From assembly GCF_014655715.1 (NCBI RefSeq), contig NZ_BNBM01000003.1, forward strand, positions 177,892 to 241,891: 64,000 nt of DNA, in the 5' to 3' direction. Under the pieces are notes generated by a model. The model searched no databases and was not told the origin of the DNA. It saw only the letters and a list, made by a program, of their open reading frames with translations. A program made the translations under genes and the position numbers. Source of the stretch: Streptomyces lanatus (GTDB taxonomy: Bacteria; Actinomycetota; Actinomycetes; Streptomycetales; Streptomycetaceae). This document shows positions 18,236-27,562 of the stretch, one piece after another. Positions within the stretch are counted from its first letter, which is position 1; the number at the start of each line of letters is the position of its first letter.

Positions 18236-19216
18236 ATGCTGCGCTTCCTGGTCCGCCGGTCCCTCGGCGCCGTGATCATCCTCTTTCTGCTGAGCATCGT
18301 CGCGTTCCTGCTGTTCTTCGGGATGCCGCGCGACCCGGCGCTCCTGATGTGCGGCAAGACGTGCACCCCGGCCAACCTGGAGAACCTGCACCGGGTGCTC
18401 GGCCTCGACAAACCGATCCCCGAGCAGTACTGGATCTTCCTGACCAACCTGGTCTCGGGCAGCGACGACTTCGCCCAGGGCCCCTGCCCCGCGCCCTGCT
18501 TCGGCTACTCGTACCACTCCAACGAGCAGGTCTGGGGCACCCTGATGGACCGGCTGCCCACCACCGTCTCGCTCACCCTCGGCGGGGCCGTCTGCTTCCT
18601 GGTCGTCGGTCTCGGCACCGGTCTGATCGCCGCCTGGAAGCGCGGCACGCTCGTCGACAAGACCTTCACGGCCGGCGCGATGGTGATCAGCTCGATGCAG
18701 ATCTACTTCCTCGGCCCGCTGGCCCTGGCGATCCTCGTCTATCAGACCCATGTCTTCGACAAACCGGCCTACAACCCGTTCACCGAGAACCCCGGGGCCT
18801 GGTTCACGGGCCTGATCATCCCCTGGGTCGTCCTGTCCACGATCTTCGCCTCGCAGTACACCCGTATGTCCCGCTCGTCGATGATCGAACAGCTCCAGGA
18901 GGAACACGTCCGCACCGCCCGCGCCAAGGGCATGTCCAGACGGTACGTCTTCTTCCGCTACGCCTGGCGCGGCTCCCTGATCCCCATCGTCACCATCTTC
19001 GGCATCGACCTCGGCTCACTGCTCGGCGGCGCCATCATCACGGAGTACACCTTCGGACTGCCGGGCCTCGGCCGGCTCGCGGTGGAGTCGGTGTTCTTCA
19101 GCGATCTGCCGCTCCTCTTGGGCGTGATGCTGTTCTCCGCCACCATGATTCTGCTCTGCAACATCGTCGTCGACGCCACGTACGCCTTCATCGACCCGCG
19201 TGTGCGGCTGGCCTAG
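18236..19216 (+). CDS. bldKC: BldK-type oligopeptide importer, permease (DppB/OppB type)
   Basis: A 326-residue permease with the OppB architecture: N-terminal MLRFLVRRSLGAVIILFLLS helix, a large outer loop and an EAA loop at about 225-245 (EEHVRTARAKGMSRRYVFFR). The outer loop carries CGKTC (about 40-44) and CPAPC (about 84-88), four cysteines that could form disulfides and are kept in the paralogue of the inverted operon. It pairs with BldKA to form the channel. ATG 18236; the upstream open frame is not used. Confidence 0.87.
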   Translation: MLRFLVRRSLGAVIILFLLSIVAFLLFFGMPRDPALLMCGKTCTPANLENLHRVLGLDKPIPEQYWIFLTNLVSGSDDFAQGPCPAPCFGYSYHSNEQVWGTLMDRLPTTVSLTLGGAVCFLVVGLGTGLIAAWKRGTLVDKTFTAGAMVISSMQIYFLGPLALAILVYQTHVFDKPAYNPFTENPGAWFTGLIIPWVVLSTIFASQYTRMSRSSMIEQLQEEHVRTARAKGMSRRYVFFRYAWRGSLIPIVTIFGIDLGSLLGGAIITEYTFGLPGLGRLAVESVFFSDLPLLLGVMLFSATMILLCNIVVDATYAFIDPRVRLA

Positions 19217-19249
19217 GCCGCGCTGAGGAACAGGCTGAGGAGCACTGAC

Positions 19250-20311
19250 GTGACCACTCTGACCAAGGAGGCCGGCGCCCCGGTCCCGGCCGGCGAGGGC
19301 GCGTTCCTCTCGGTGCGGGACCTGCATGTCAGCTTCCGGACCGAGGACGGCGTCGTACGGGCCGTGGACGGGCTGTCGTTCGACCTGGAGCGCGGCAGCA
19401 CGCTGGGCATCGTGGGCGAGTCGGGCTCGGGGAAGTCGGTGACCAACCTGACGATCCTCGGCCTGCACAACCCCATGTTCACCACCGTCGAGGGCGAGAT
19501 CCTGCTGGACGGCAAGGAGCTGACCACCGCCCGCGAGTCCGAGCTGGAGAAGCTGCGCGGCAACAAGGTCGCCATGATCTTCCAGGACCCCCTCACCGCG
19601 CTGTCGCCGTACTACACGGTGGGCCGGCAGATCGCCGAGCCGTACATGAAGCACATGCGCGCCTCGAAGAAGGCCGCCTGGGAGCGGGCGGTGGAGATGC
19701 TGGGGAAGGTCGGCATCCCCAACCCGCGGCAGCGTGCGAAGGACTACCCGCACCAGTTCTCCGGCGGTATGCGCCAGCGCGCGATGATCGCGATGGCCCT
19801 GGTCTGCGACCCCGATCTGCTGATCGCCGACGAGCCGACCACCGCCCTGGACGTCACCGTCCAGGCGCAGATCCTGGACCTGCTCAAGGACCTCCAGCAG
19901 GAGTTCGGCTCGGCGATCATCTTCATCACCCATGATCTCGGGGTGATCGCCGACATGGCCGACGACATCATGGTGATGTACGCGGGCCGTGCGGCGGAGC
20001 GCGGCAGCGTCGCCGAGGTGCTGAGGGCGCCGCAACACCCGTACACCTGGGGCCTGCTGAACTCGATGCCCCGTCTCGACTCGGACCCGCACGCCCCGCT
20101 CGCCCCGATCCCCGGCACCCCGCCGTCCCTGCTCCGCCCGCCCTCCGGGTGCCGTTTCCATCCCCGCTGCACCTTCCAGGACCGGGTCGGCGGCAACCGC
20201 TGTGTCAACGAGGTCCCGCTGCTCGGCCCGGACCGCTCCTCCGCCTGCCATCTGACGGCGGAGCAGAAGCGGACCATCTTCATCGAAGAGATCAAGCCCC
20301 GACTCGGCTAG
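19250..20311 (+). CDS. bldKD: BldK-type oligopeptide importer, ATPase (OppD type)
   Basis: A 353-residue ABC ATPase. Walker A is GESGSGKS (about 62-69), the signature is FSGGMRQR (about 167-174), Walker B is LLIADEPT and the switch His is in THDLG. The C-terminal oligopeptide-transporter region has four cysteines (GCRFHPRC, C at NRC, and SAC) in the spacing of an Fe-S-binding tail reported for M. tuberculosis OppD. GTG 19250 follows GAGGAGC-type ribosome-binding sequence. With BldKE it powers uptake. Confidence 0.88.
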   Translation: MTTLTKEAGAPVPAGEGAFLSVRDLHVSFRTEDGVVRAVDGLSFDLERGSTLGIVGESGSGKSVTNLTILGLHNPMFTTVEGEILLDGKELTTARESELEKLRGNKVAMIFQDPLTALSPYYTVGRQIAEPYMKHMRASKKAAWERAVEMLGKVGIPNPRQRAKDYPHQFSGGMRQRAMIAMALVCDPDLLIADEPTTALDVTVQAQILDLLKDLQQEFGSAIIFITHDLGVIADMADDIMVMYAGRAAERGSVAEVLRAPQHPYTWGLLNSMPRLDSDPHAPLAPIPGTPPSLLRPPSGCRFHPRCTFQDRVGGNRCVNEVPLLGPDRSSACHLTAEQKRTIFIEEIKPRLG

Positions 20312-20331
20312 TGGCCAGGAGGAGTACGGAT

Positions 20332-21452
<1,121 letters not shown>

Positions 21453-21456
<4 letters not shown>

Positions 21457-22193
21457 GGGGCCGCCTCGGCCACGGTGATGATCTCGGGGCTGGTGGCGGT
21501 GAGCGGGGTCCGCCGCCAGTCGCCGTAACGGTCGACGACGGTCAGGCCGGCCTCGCGGAGGTGGGCGTCCAGTGCTTCGGGGGTGAGGAAGCGCAGGGTG
21601 GAGCGGCTGACTCGGGGGCGTTGCCAGGTGTCGCCGTCGTAGGTCTCGGTGAACGTCACGCGATCGCCGAGGACGGGCCGCTGCACCTCGTGCCACATCC
21701 GCAGGGCGTGTCCGTCCGGGGCGGCCACCTCACGCACCCGCTCGGGCGTCCACGCCTCCCACGGCCGTGCCGCCGGATTCCGCGTCTCGAACACGAACCG
21801 CCCGCCGACGCGCAGGGCGCCACGCACGGCCCGTAGCGCGGCACGCAACTCCTCGTCGCGGAGCAGCACTTGGAAGACATGCCCGGTCATCACGACGAGA
21901 TCGAACTCGCCGTACCAGTACCGCGTCCGCAGATCCCCGAGCACCCACTCGACCGCGCCCGCGCGCTGCCGCGCCTGTACGAGCATGGCGGCGGCGGGAT
22001 CCAGCCCCACGAGGCGCCCGCGATGCCCCTCACCATGGGCCCGCCGCAACAACTGCCCCGTCCCGCATCCGACATCGAGCACCGCGTCGGCACCCATCAC
22101 GAACCCGAGGTAGAAGTCGTCCCCCGGCCCCCAGGGGTTCAGGATGTCGTACAGAGCGGCTAGCGAGAGATCCCCGAACGACCGATCGACCAC
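21453..22193 (-). CDS. SAM-dependent methyltransferase (class I)
   Basis: A 246-residue class I methyltransferase. Motif I is VLDVGCGTGQLLRRA (about 38-52), the acidic end of strand 2 is GLDPAAAML (about 63-71), and the post-I region is VLGDLRTRYWYGEFDLVVMT. A second, mainly beta C-terminal part (FTETYDGDTW, STLRFLTPEAL) is usual in Streptomyces members of unknown substrate. It is last of three genes oriented against bldK and lies downstream of the second importer operon, though a terminator at 24251 separates them. Stop overlaps the bldKE stop tail-to-tail. Confidence 0.8.
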
Positions 22194-22244
22194 TCGCGGA
22201 AGTGTGCCACAACTCCCCCTGCGCCAGGGCCGCTTCGCCGTCCT

Positions 22245-23285
22245 TCAGCGCAGGACCCGCCCGCGCAGGACGATGCGCCGGGGATGCCGCAGCACCCCGG
22301 GCTCCAGGCGCGGATCCGCGTCGTACACGGTGACGTCGGCGAGACCGCCCTCGACCAGCCCCGGCAGCCCCAGGAAGTCCCGCGCCACCCAACTCGCCGC
22401 GCCCACCGCCACGTCGGCGGGCAGTCCGGCGGCGATGAGGTGCTCGACCTCGGTGGCCACGTTGCCGAAGGGGGCGGAGTCGGTGCCTGCGAGGACGGTG
22501 ACGCCGGCGTCGTGGGCCTCGCGGACCCGGCGGATCATGATGCGGTGGCCTTCGCGCCAGAGCCTCCCGCGGGGGTTGTCCTTGACCTGGGGTGCCCTTC
22601 GGGCGAAGGGGGTGAGGGTGGGGACGTACGCGGCACCGTGCCCCGCCATCAGCTCCACGCACTCCTCCGGCATCCCCATGCCGTGCTCGATCGAGTCGAC
22701 GCCCGCCCGCGCCGCGTTGAGCACGCCCTGCGCCGACTGGCAGTGCGCGGCGACCCGTCCGCCCTCCGCGTGCACCGCGTCGGTGACGGCACGCAGGATG
22801 TCGTACGGCACCGGGTCCGCCTCGTAGTCCCAGTCGCCCATGAGCTTGCACCAGCCGTCATGGGCCTTGGCCTCGGCGACGGCGGCGGTGACGAGGTCGT
22901 CGGTGATGGTGTGGAAGTCGGCGTTCTTCGACAGCCCGGCCCACGCCAGCCACCGCCCTGCGGTGATCATGCGCGGCATGTCGGGCGCGTCCCGCAGCGC
23001 GTCCGGGATCTCACCGAGCAGCCCAGGGAACCGCAACGCCGTCGTCCCGGCGTCCCGGTGCGCGGTGATCTGCTCGGCGAACGCGTCGGGGTCCCAGCGC
23101 TCCTGGTCCTGGGGCGCGGCCCCCGGGTGGGTGTGGACGTCGACCAGTCCCGGGAGCAGAAAGCCGCCGTCGGCCACCGTCTCCGCCTCGACCGAGGGGC
23201 GTTCGAAGGTGATGCGGTCACCGAGGATCCAGAGCTCGCCGACCGCGCCGGCGGGGAGGAGGGTGCCGCGCAGGTGAAGGGCCAT
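22245..23285 (-). CDS. Amidohydrolase family metal-dependent hydrolase
   Basis: A 346-residue amidohydrolase. The metal-binding strand is GLVDVHTHPG (about 45-54, His-x-His), later ligands fit AAHCQS (about 179-184) and SIEHGMG, and GTDSAP (about 267-272) supplies the catalytic Asp. A small beta-sandwich is made by both ends, as in imidazolonepropionase or prolidase-like members. The substrate cannot be deduced. Proximity to peptide importers makes a dipeptide- or cyclic-peptide-type substrate conceivable, but this is only context. ATG 23285; it is 51 bp upstream of the methyltransferase and probably co-transcribed. Confidence 0.8.
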   Translation of the reverse strand: MALHLRGTLLPAGAVGELWILGDRITFERPSVEAETVADGGFLLPGLVDVHTHPGAAPQDQERWDPDAFAEQITAHRDAGTTALRFPGLLGEIPDALRDAPDMPRMITAGRWLAWAGLSKNADFHTITDDLVTAAVAEAKAHDGWCKLMGDWDYEADPVPYDILRAVTDAVHAEGGRVAAHCQSAQGVLNAARAGVDSIEHGMGMPEECVELMAGHGAAYVPTLTPFARRAPQVKDNPRGRLWREGHRIMIRRVREAHDAGVTVLAGTDSAPFGNVATEVEHLIAAGLPADVAVGAASWVARDFLGLPGLVEGGLADVTVYDADPRLEPGVLRHPRRIVLRGRVLR

Positions 23286-23398
23286 CTTCTCAACCTACTT
23301 GAGGGGGAGGGGAGTTGAGTGGCAGGGCGCGTCCCCGGCGGCCCCGGCCGACTCACCCGCATTCGATGAGATGCCGTTCCCCTCGGCCTCGGCCGGCC

Positions 23399-24166
23399 TC
23401 ATCCGCCGGACAGGCGCTCGCGGCCGTCACGGGGCGCGAACACCGCGAAGGCGTCCGCCTCGGTGGCCCGGGCGGCGAGGAAGTAGTCGGCCCACTCGGC
23501 CGCCTGCTCGTACGCCGACTCCGCGGCGACCCGGGCGACCGCGGCCGGCACGTCCAGCGGGGTGCGCCGCAGCTCGACCCCCGGCCCGAGCAGCGCCCAG
23601 TGGGCGCCGGGCCTGCCGTACGGCATCCCGACACTGCCCGGGTTCACCACGAGCCGCCCGGTCGCGAGCCGGGTGAACGGCATATGGGTGTGGCCGCACA
23701 CGACGGTGCCGACAGCGGGGGCGACCCCGGCGAGGACCTCCGCCCAGCGTCCGGCGGCGGAGTCGACCAGCACCACCTCCTCGTCGTCGCGCGGTGTCGC
23801 ATGGCAGAACAACACCTGCCCGAGCCCTTCGACGGGCAGCGTGCGGGACGTCGGCAACCGCTCCAGGAAGTCGACCTGTTCGTCGCGGAGGCTGTCGGCG
23901 GCGAACGGGGCGATGGGATCGGGGATCGTCGTACGCGTTCCACGGCGGTACTCGACGAGTTCGCGGTCGGCGTTGCCCCGGATCCACACCGCCCGGTCGC
24001 CCAGCCCGGTCAGGAGATCCATGACCTGCGTCGGCTGCGGGCCGTACGCGATGTCACCGGTGAGCACGATCCGCTCCGCGTCCCGGACGTCGGGCTCGGC
24101 GAGGACGGCTTCGAGGGCGGGCAGGACGGCGTGGATGTCGGAGAGGACGGCTACTCGGTTGGGCAT
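23399..24166 (-). CDS. Calcineurin-like metallophosphoesterase (YfcE/MJ0936-like)
   Basis: A 255-residue metallophosphoesterase. It begins with the metal motif VAVLSDIHAVLPALEAVL (Asp-x-His), followed by LTGDIAYG (GD-x-x), IRGNADRE (GN-x-D), then FCHATPRDDEE and VCGHTHMPF (GHxH), the full ligand set for a dinuclear phosphodiesterase. ATG 24166 was preferred over the upstream ATG at 24238 because the conserved motif begins immediately. Substrate unknown. It leads the three-gene minus-strand group between the two BldK-type operons. Confidence 0.82.
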   Translation of the reverse strand: MPNRVAVLSDIHAVLPALEAVLAEPDVRDAERIVLTGDIAYGPQPTQVMDLLTGLGDRAVWIRGNADRELVEYRRGTRTTIPDPIAPFAADSLRDEQVDFLERLPTSRTLPVEGLGQVLFCHATPRDDEEVVLVDSAAGRWAEVLAGVAPAVGTVVCGHTHMPFTRLATGRLVVNPGSVGMPYGRPGAHWALLGPGVELRRTPLDVPAAVARVAAESAYEQAAEWADYFLAARATEADAFAVFAPRDGRERLSGG

Positions 24167-24250
24167 GTCGCCAGTATCCGGGGGCGAGGGGAGGGCCGGT
24201 GGACCCACGAGTTCCCGCGAAGCCCGTACTACTCGCACTGCGAAGGAAAT

Positions 24251-24289
24251 GTCCGAGGGCCCGCGCCGGGGAGGCGCGGGCCCTCGGAC
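24251..24289 (-). terminator. Terminator of the second oligopeptide importer operon
   Basis: A perfect 17-bp stem (24251-24267 with 24273-24289, arm GTCCGAGGGCCCGCGCC) and a 5-base loop. On the minus strand the tail reads ATTTCCTTC. It lies 16 bp after the last ATPase stop and isolates the operon from the phosphoesterase group. Confidence 0.88.
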
Positions 24290-24305
24290 GAAACGCAGGC
24301 GTGGC

Positions 24306-25346
24306 TCAGGCCACCGGCTCCTTGGAGAGCACCGGTGCGGTGGTCGCCTCGTGGGTCTCCGGGTAGTGGCAGGCCGTCAGGTGGCCGGGCTTGTTGCCCT
24401 CGACCTGGACCAGCGGCGGGGCCTCGGAGGCGCACTTGTCCGTCGCCTTCCAGCAGCGGGTGCGGAAGCGGCAGCCGGAGGGCGGGTTGATGGGCGAGGG
24501 GACGTCGCCCTTGAGGCGGATGCGCTCACGGGCCGGAGTGTCGTCCGCCGTCGCCTCGGGCACGGCGGACAGGAGCGCCCGGGTGTAGGGGTGGCGCGGG
24601 TTCTCGTACAGGTCGTCGCGGTCGGCGATCTCGACGATCTTGCCGAGGTACATGACGGCGACGCGCTGCGAGAAGTGGCGGACCACGGCGAGGTCGTGGG
24701 CGATGAACAGGAACGCGATGCCGAGTTCTTGCTGGACCTTCTGGAGCAGGTTCACGACCTGCGCCTGGATGGACACGTCGAGGGCCGAGACCGGCTCGTC
24801 CGCCACGATCAGCTTCGGCTCCAGGGCCAGGGCACGGGCGACACCGATGCGCTGGCGCTGGCCGCCGGAGAACTCGTGCGGGAAGCGGTTGTAGTGCTCG
24901 GGGTTGAGGCCGACGATCTCCAGCAGTTCACGGACGCGCTTCTCGCGGCCGCCCGCCGGGTTGATGTCGTTGATCTCCATCGGGCCGGCGATGATCTTGC
25001 CGACCGTGTGCCGCGGGTTCAGCGAGGCATACGGGTCCTGGAAGATCATCTGGATCTCGGAGCGGACCGGCGCCAGCTGCTTGCGGTTGGCGTGCGTGAT
25101 GTCCTTGCCCTGGTACGAGATCTTCCCGGCCGTCGGCTCCAGCAGACGGGTGATCAGACGCCCCGTCGTGGACTTGCCACAGCCGGACTCGCCGACCAGA
25201 CCGAGGCTCTCGCCCTCGTTGACCTGGAAGTCGAGGCCGTCGACGGCCTGGACATGGCCGACGGTCCGGCGGATCGGGAAACCGCCCTTGATCGGGAAGT
25301 GTTTGGTCAGCCCGGAGACGTCCAGGAGGGGAGTGGTGCTGCTCAT
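24306..25346 (-). CDS. Oligopeptide importer 2, ATPase (OppF type, BldKE paralogue)
   Basis: A 346-residue ABC ATPase beginning MSSTTPLLDVSGLTKHFPIKG. It has Walker [10 protein letters not shown], signature [10 protein letters not shown], Walker [13 protein letters not shown], and the C-terminal cysteine set ([14 protein letters not shown]). Overall it is the closest paralogue of BldKE, with a 104-codon central block identical in protein and about 96% identical in DNA. The long upstream open frame to 25700 is a shadow of the preceding gene. It is the last gene of the minus-strand operon, 26 bp after the OppD-type ATPase. Confidence 0.88.
   Translation of the reverse strand: MSSTTPLLDVSGLTKHFPIKGGFPIRRTVGHVQAVDGLDFQVNEGESLGLVGESGCGKSTTGRLITRLLEPTAGKISYQGKDITHANRKQLAPVRSEIQMIFQDPYASLNPRHTVGKIIAGPMEINDINPAGGREKRVRELLEIVGLNPEHYNRFPHEFSGGQRQRIGVARALALEPKLIVADEPVSALDVSIQAQVVNLLQKVQQELGIAFLFIAHDLAVVRHFSQRVAVMYLGKIVEIADRDDLYENPRHPYTRALLSAVPEATADDTPARERIRLKGDVPSPINPPSGCRFRTRCWKATDKCASEAPPLVQVEGNKPGHLTACHYPETHEATTAPVLSKEPVA
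24639..24950 (-). repeat. 312-bp near-identical inverted repeat, copy 2
   Basis: This is the partner of 20773-21084 in opposite orientation. The arms flank about 3.5 kb containing the 3' ends of both ATPase genes and the methyltransferase, amidohydrolase and phosphoesterase genes. Confidence 0.85.
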
Positions 25347-25372
25347 GGTGGTGAAATCCCGTCTCTTGTACG

Positions 25373-26410
25373 TCAGTTGGCCGAGCTGCCGGCCAGGTCG
25401 GAGAAGTACTCGCCGCGCTGCTCGGCGGTCAGGTGGCAGGCGGAGCCACGTCCGTCGACGAGCTCCAGCAGCGGACGCTCCGACGAGCACAGGCCGCCCT
25501 CGACCTTCTCGGCGAAGGCACACCGCGGGTGGAAACGGCAGCCCGACGGCGGGTTCAGCAGCGACGGCGGCGATCCCGGGATCGGGTTCAGCGGCACGTC
25601 CACCGGGTGGTCCAGGCTCGGCATGGAGCTCAGCAGGCCCCAGGTGTAGGGGTGCTGCGGGTCGCGCAGCACCTCCTTCTTGGTGCCGCGCTCCACACAC
25701 CGGCCGCCGTACATCACCAGCACGTCGTCCGCGATGTCGGCGATGACACCGAGGTCGTGCGTGATGAAGATGATCGCCGTGCCGAACTCCTTCTGGAGGT
25801 CCTTCAGCAGGTCCATGATCTGCGCCTGGACGGTCACGTCGAGGGCCGTGGTCGGCTCGTCCGCGATCAGCAGCTCCGGGTCGCAGACCAGCGCCATCGC
25901 GATCATCGCGCGCTGCCGCATACCGCCGGAGAACTGGTGCGGATAGTCGTCGACCCGGATCTCCGGCTGCGGGATCCCGACCCGCTTCAGCATCTCGATC
26001 GCCCGCTCACGGGCCGCCTTCTTGGAGCAGCCCGTGTGCTTGCGGTACGTCTCACCGATCTGCTTGCCGATGGTGTGGTACGGCGACAGCGAGGTCAGCG
26101 CGTCCTGGAAGATCATCGACATCTTGTTGCCGCGGAGCTTCTCCAGGGTCCTCTCCGAGGCGCCGTTCAGCTCCTCGCCGTCGAGGGTGATGGAGCCCTC
26201 GACCGTGGTGCTGTCCGGGTTGTGCAGACCCAGGATGGTCAGGTTGGTGACCGATTTGCCGGACCCGGACTCGCCCACGATGCCCAGCGTCTTGCCGCGT
26301 ACGAGGTCGAAGGACAGACCGTCGACGGCCTTGACAGTGCCGTCCTCGGTCGAGAAGTGCACCTTCAAGTCCTTGATGGAGAGGAAGGGCTGCTGATCGG
26401 TGCTCGTCAC
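25373..26410 (-). CDS. Oligopeptide importer 2, ATPase (OppD type, BldKD paralogue)
   Basis: A 345-residue ABC ATPase with Walker [20 protein letters not shown] (the same run as BldKD), signature FSGGMRQR, Walker [13 protein letters not shown] and THDLG. Its C-terminal tail has GCRFHPRC, a third Cys in GLC and a fourth in SAC. ATG 26410. It is cotranscribed with the permease gene 49 bp upstream. The close match to BldKD, with the same order of genes, indicates duplication of a whole operon. Confidence 0.88.
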   Translation of the reverse strand: MTSTDQQPFLSIKDLKVHFSTEDGTVKAVDGLSFDLVRGKTLGIVGESGSGKSVTNLTILGLHNPDSTTVEGSITLDGEELNGASERTLEKLRGNKMSMIFQDALTSLSPYHTIGKQIGETYRKHTGCSKKAARERAIEMLKRVGIPQPEIRVDDYPHQFSGGMRQRAMIAMALVCDPELLIADEPTTALDVTVQAQIMDLLKDLQKEFGTAIIFITHDLGVIADIADDVLVMYGGRCVERGTKKEVLRDPQHPYTWGLLSSMPSLDHPVDVPLNPIPGSPPSLLNPPSGCRFHPRCAFAEKVEGGLCSSERPLLELVDGRGSACHLTAEQRGEYFSDLAGSSAN

Positions 26411-26459
26411 GGGGACGCTCCAGTGAGGGGTGATGCGGGGTAGCTGGTGGGGGCGGGGG

Positions 26460-27440
26460 TCAGGCGAGCCTGATGCGCGGGTCGATCAGGGCGTAGCAGG
26501 CGTCGACCACGATGTTGGCGAGGACGACGAAGCTGGCCGTGACCACCATGACGCCGAGCAGCATGGGCAGGTCGTTGTTGGTCGCGGACTTCACCGCGAG
26601 CATGCCGATGCCCTGGATGCTGAAGGTCTTCTCGGTGATCATGCCGCCGCCGAGGAGGACGCCCATGTCGATGCCGAAGATGGTGACGATCGGGCCCATG
26701 GCGCCGCGCCAGGCGAACCGGAAGAACACATTGGGTCCGGACAGGCCCTTGGCCCGGGCTGTGCGGACGTAGTCCTCGTTGAGCTGCTCGACCATCTGGG
26801 AGCGCGTCATACGGGTGTAGTTCGCGGTGAAGATCAGCGCCAGGATCAGCCATGGCAGCAGGAGTCCGGCGAACCATTCGCCCGGGTTCTCGGAGAAGGG
26901 TGTGTATCCGGGCTGGTCCAGGATCTGCCACTGGTACACGAAGAGGTACAGAGCCAGGGTGCCCACGAAGTAGATCTGCATGGACGAGGCGACCAGCGAG
27001 GCGCTGCTGGCGAACTTGTCGGTGGCCTTGCCCTGCTTGCGGGCGGCGAGCATGCCGGCGCCGACGCCGAAGATCAGGAACACCACGGACGAGCCGATGA
27101 ACAGCGAGAACGTCGTCGGGAACCGGTCCAGGATGGTGGAGAGGACGGGCTCGCGGTTGACGAACGAGTAGCCCAGGCAGGGGGCGTCGCAGTTGCCGAA
27201 GCCCGGGTACTCCCGGCCGAGGAAGATGCCGCTGAGCCAGTGCCAGAACTGGACCGGCATCGGGTCCGCGATCCCCATGTTGTGGCGGATCAGTTCCAGC
27301 GTCTCCGGGGTGCAGAGCTTGCCGCAGGCGATCCGGGCCGGGTCGCGCGGCACCGCGTAGAAGAGCATGAACGTGACCGCGCTGATGATGAACAGCGTGA
27401 CCACGGCGCCGATGAACCGGCGGACGAGGAAGCGAAGCAT
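26460..27440 (-). CDS. Oligopeptide importer 2, permease (OppB type, BldKC paralogue)
   Basis: A 326-residue permease, the same length as BldKC, beginning MLRFLVRRFIGAVVTLFI. The outer loop retains CGKLCTP and CDAPC. The EAA loop is NEDYVRTARAKGLSGPNVFF. It ends LIDPRIRLA. ATG 27440 was chosen; the open frame to 27548 is upstream noise. A hairpin lies between it and the binding-protein gene. Confidence 0.88.
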   Translation of the reverse strand: MLRFLVRRFIGAVVTLFIISAVTFMLFYAVPRDPARIACGKLCTPETLELIRHNMGIADPMPVQFWHWLSGIFLGREYPGFGNCDAPCLGYSFVNREPVLSTILDRFPTTFSLFIGSSVVFLIFGVGAGMLAARKQGKATDKFASSASLVASSMQIYFVGTLALYLFVYQWQILDQPGYTPFSENPGEWFAGLLLPWLILALIFTANYTRMTRSQMVEQLNEDYVRTARAKGLSGPNVFFRFAWRGAMGPIVTIFGIDMGVLLGGGMITEKTFSIQGIGMLAVKSATNNDLPMLLGVMVVTASFVVLANIVVDACYALIDPRIRLA

Positions 27441-27522
27441 GGGGGAGTGGCTTTCCTGGGAGGGCCGTCGTGCGGAGAGGCCGGACCGGGGGTCACCCGG
27501 GGGGCCCGGTGGACGAGCCGAG

Positions 27523-27549
27523 GGTGGGGCGGCACTCGGCCGCCCCACC
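27523..27549 (-). promoter_or_regulatory. Intercistronic hairpin after the binding-protein gene of operon 2
   Basis: GGTGGGGCGGC (27523-27533) pairs with GCCGCCCCACC (27539-27549) around a 5-base loop, 14 bp after the binding-protein stop in the minus direction. There is no T-run. The position corresponds to the hairpin between bldKB and bldKC. Confidence 0.65.
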
Positions 27550-27562
27550 TCTCAGGTGTGGA

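Noticed and set aside
15230..18907. A 1225-codon minus-strand open frame across bldKA-bldKC
   Set aside because: Its translation is Arg/Val/Asp-rich without domains, and it is the antisense shadow of clear transporter genes. Such frames are expected at over 70% G+C.
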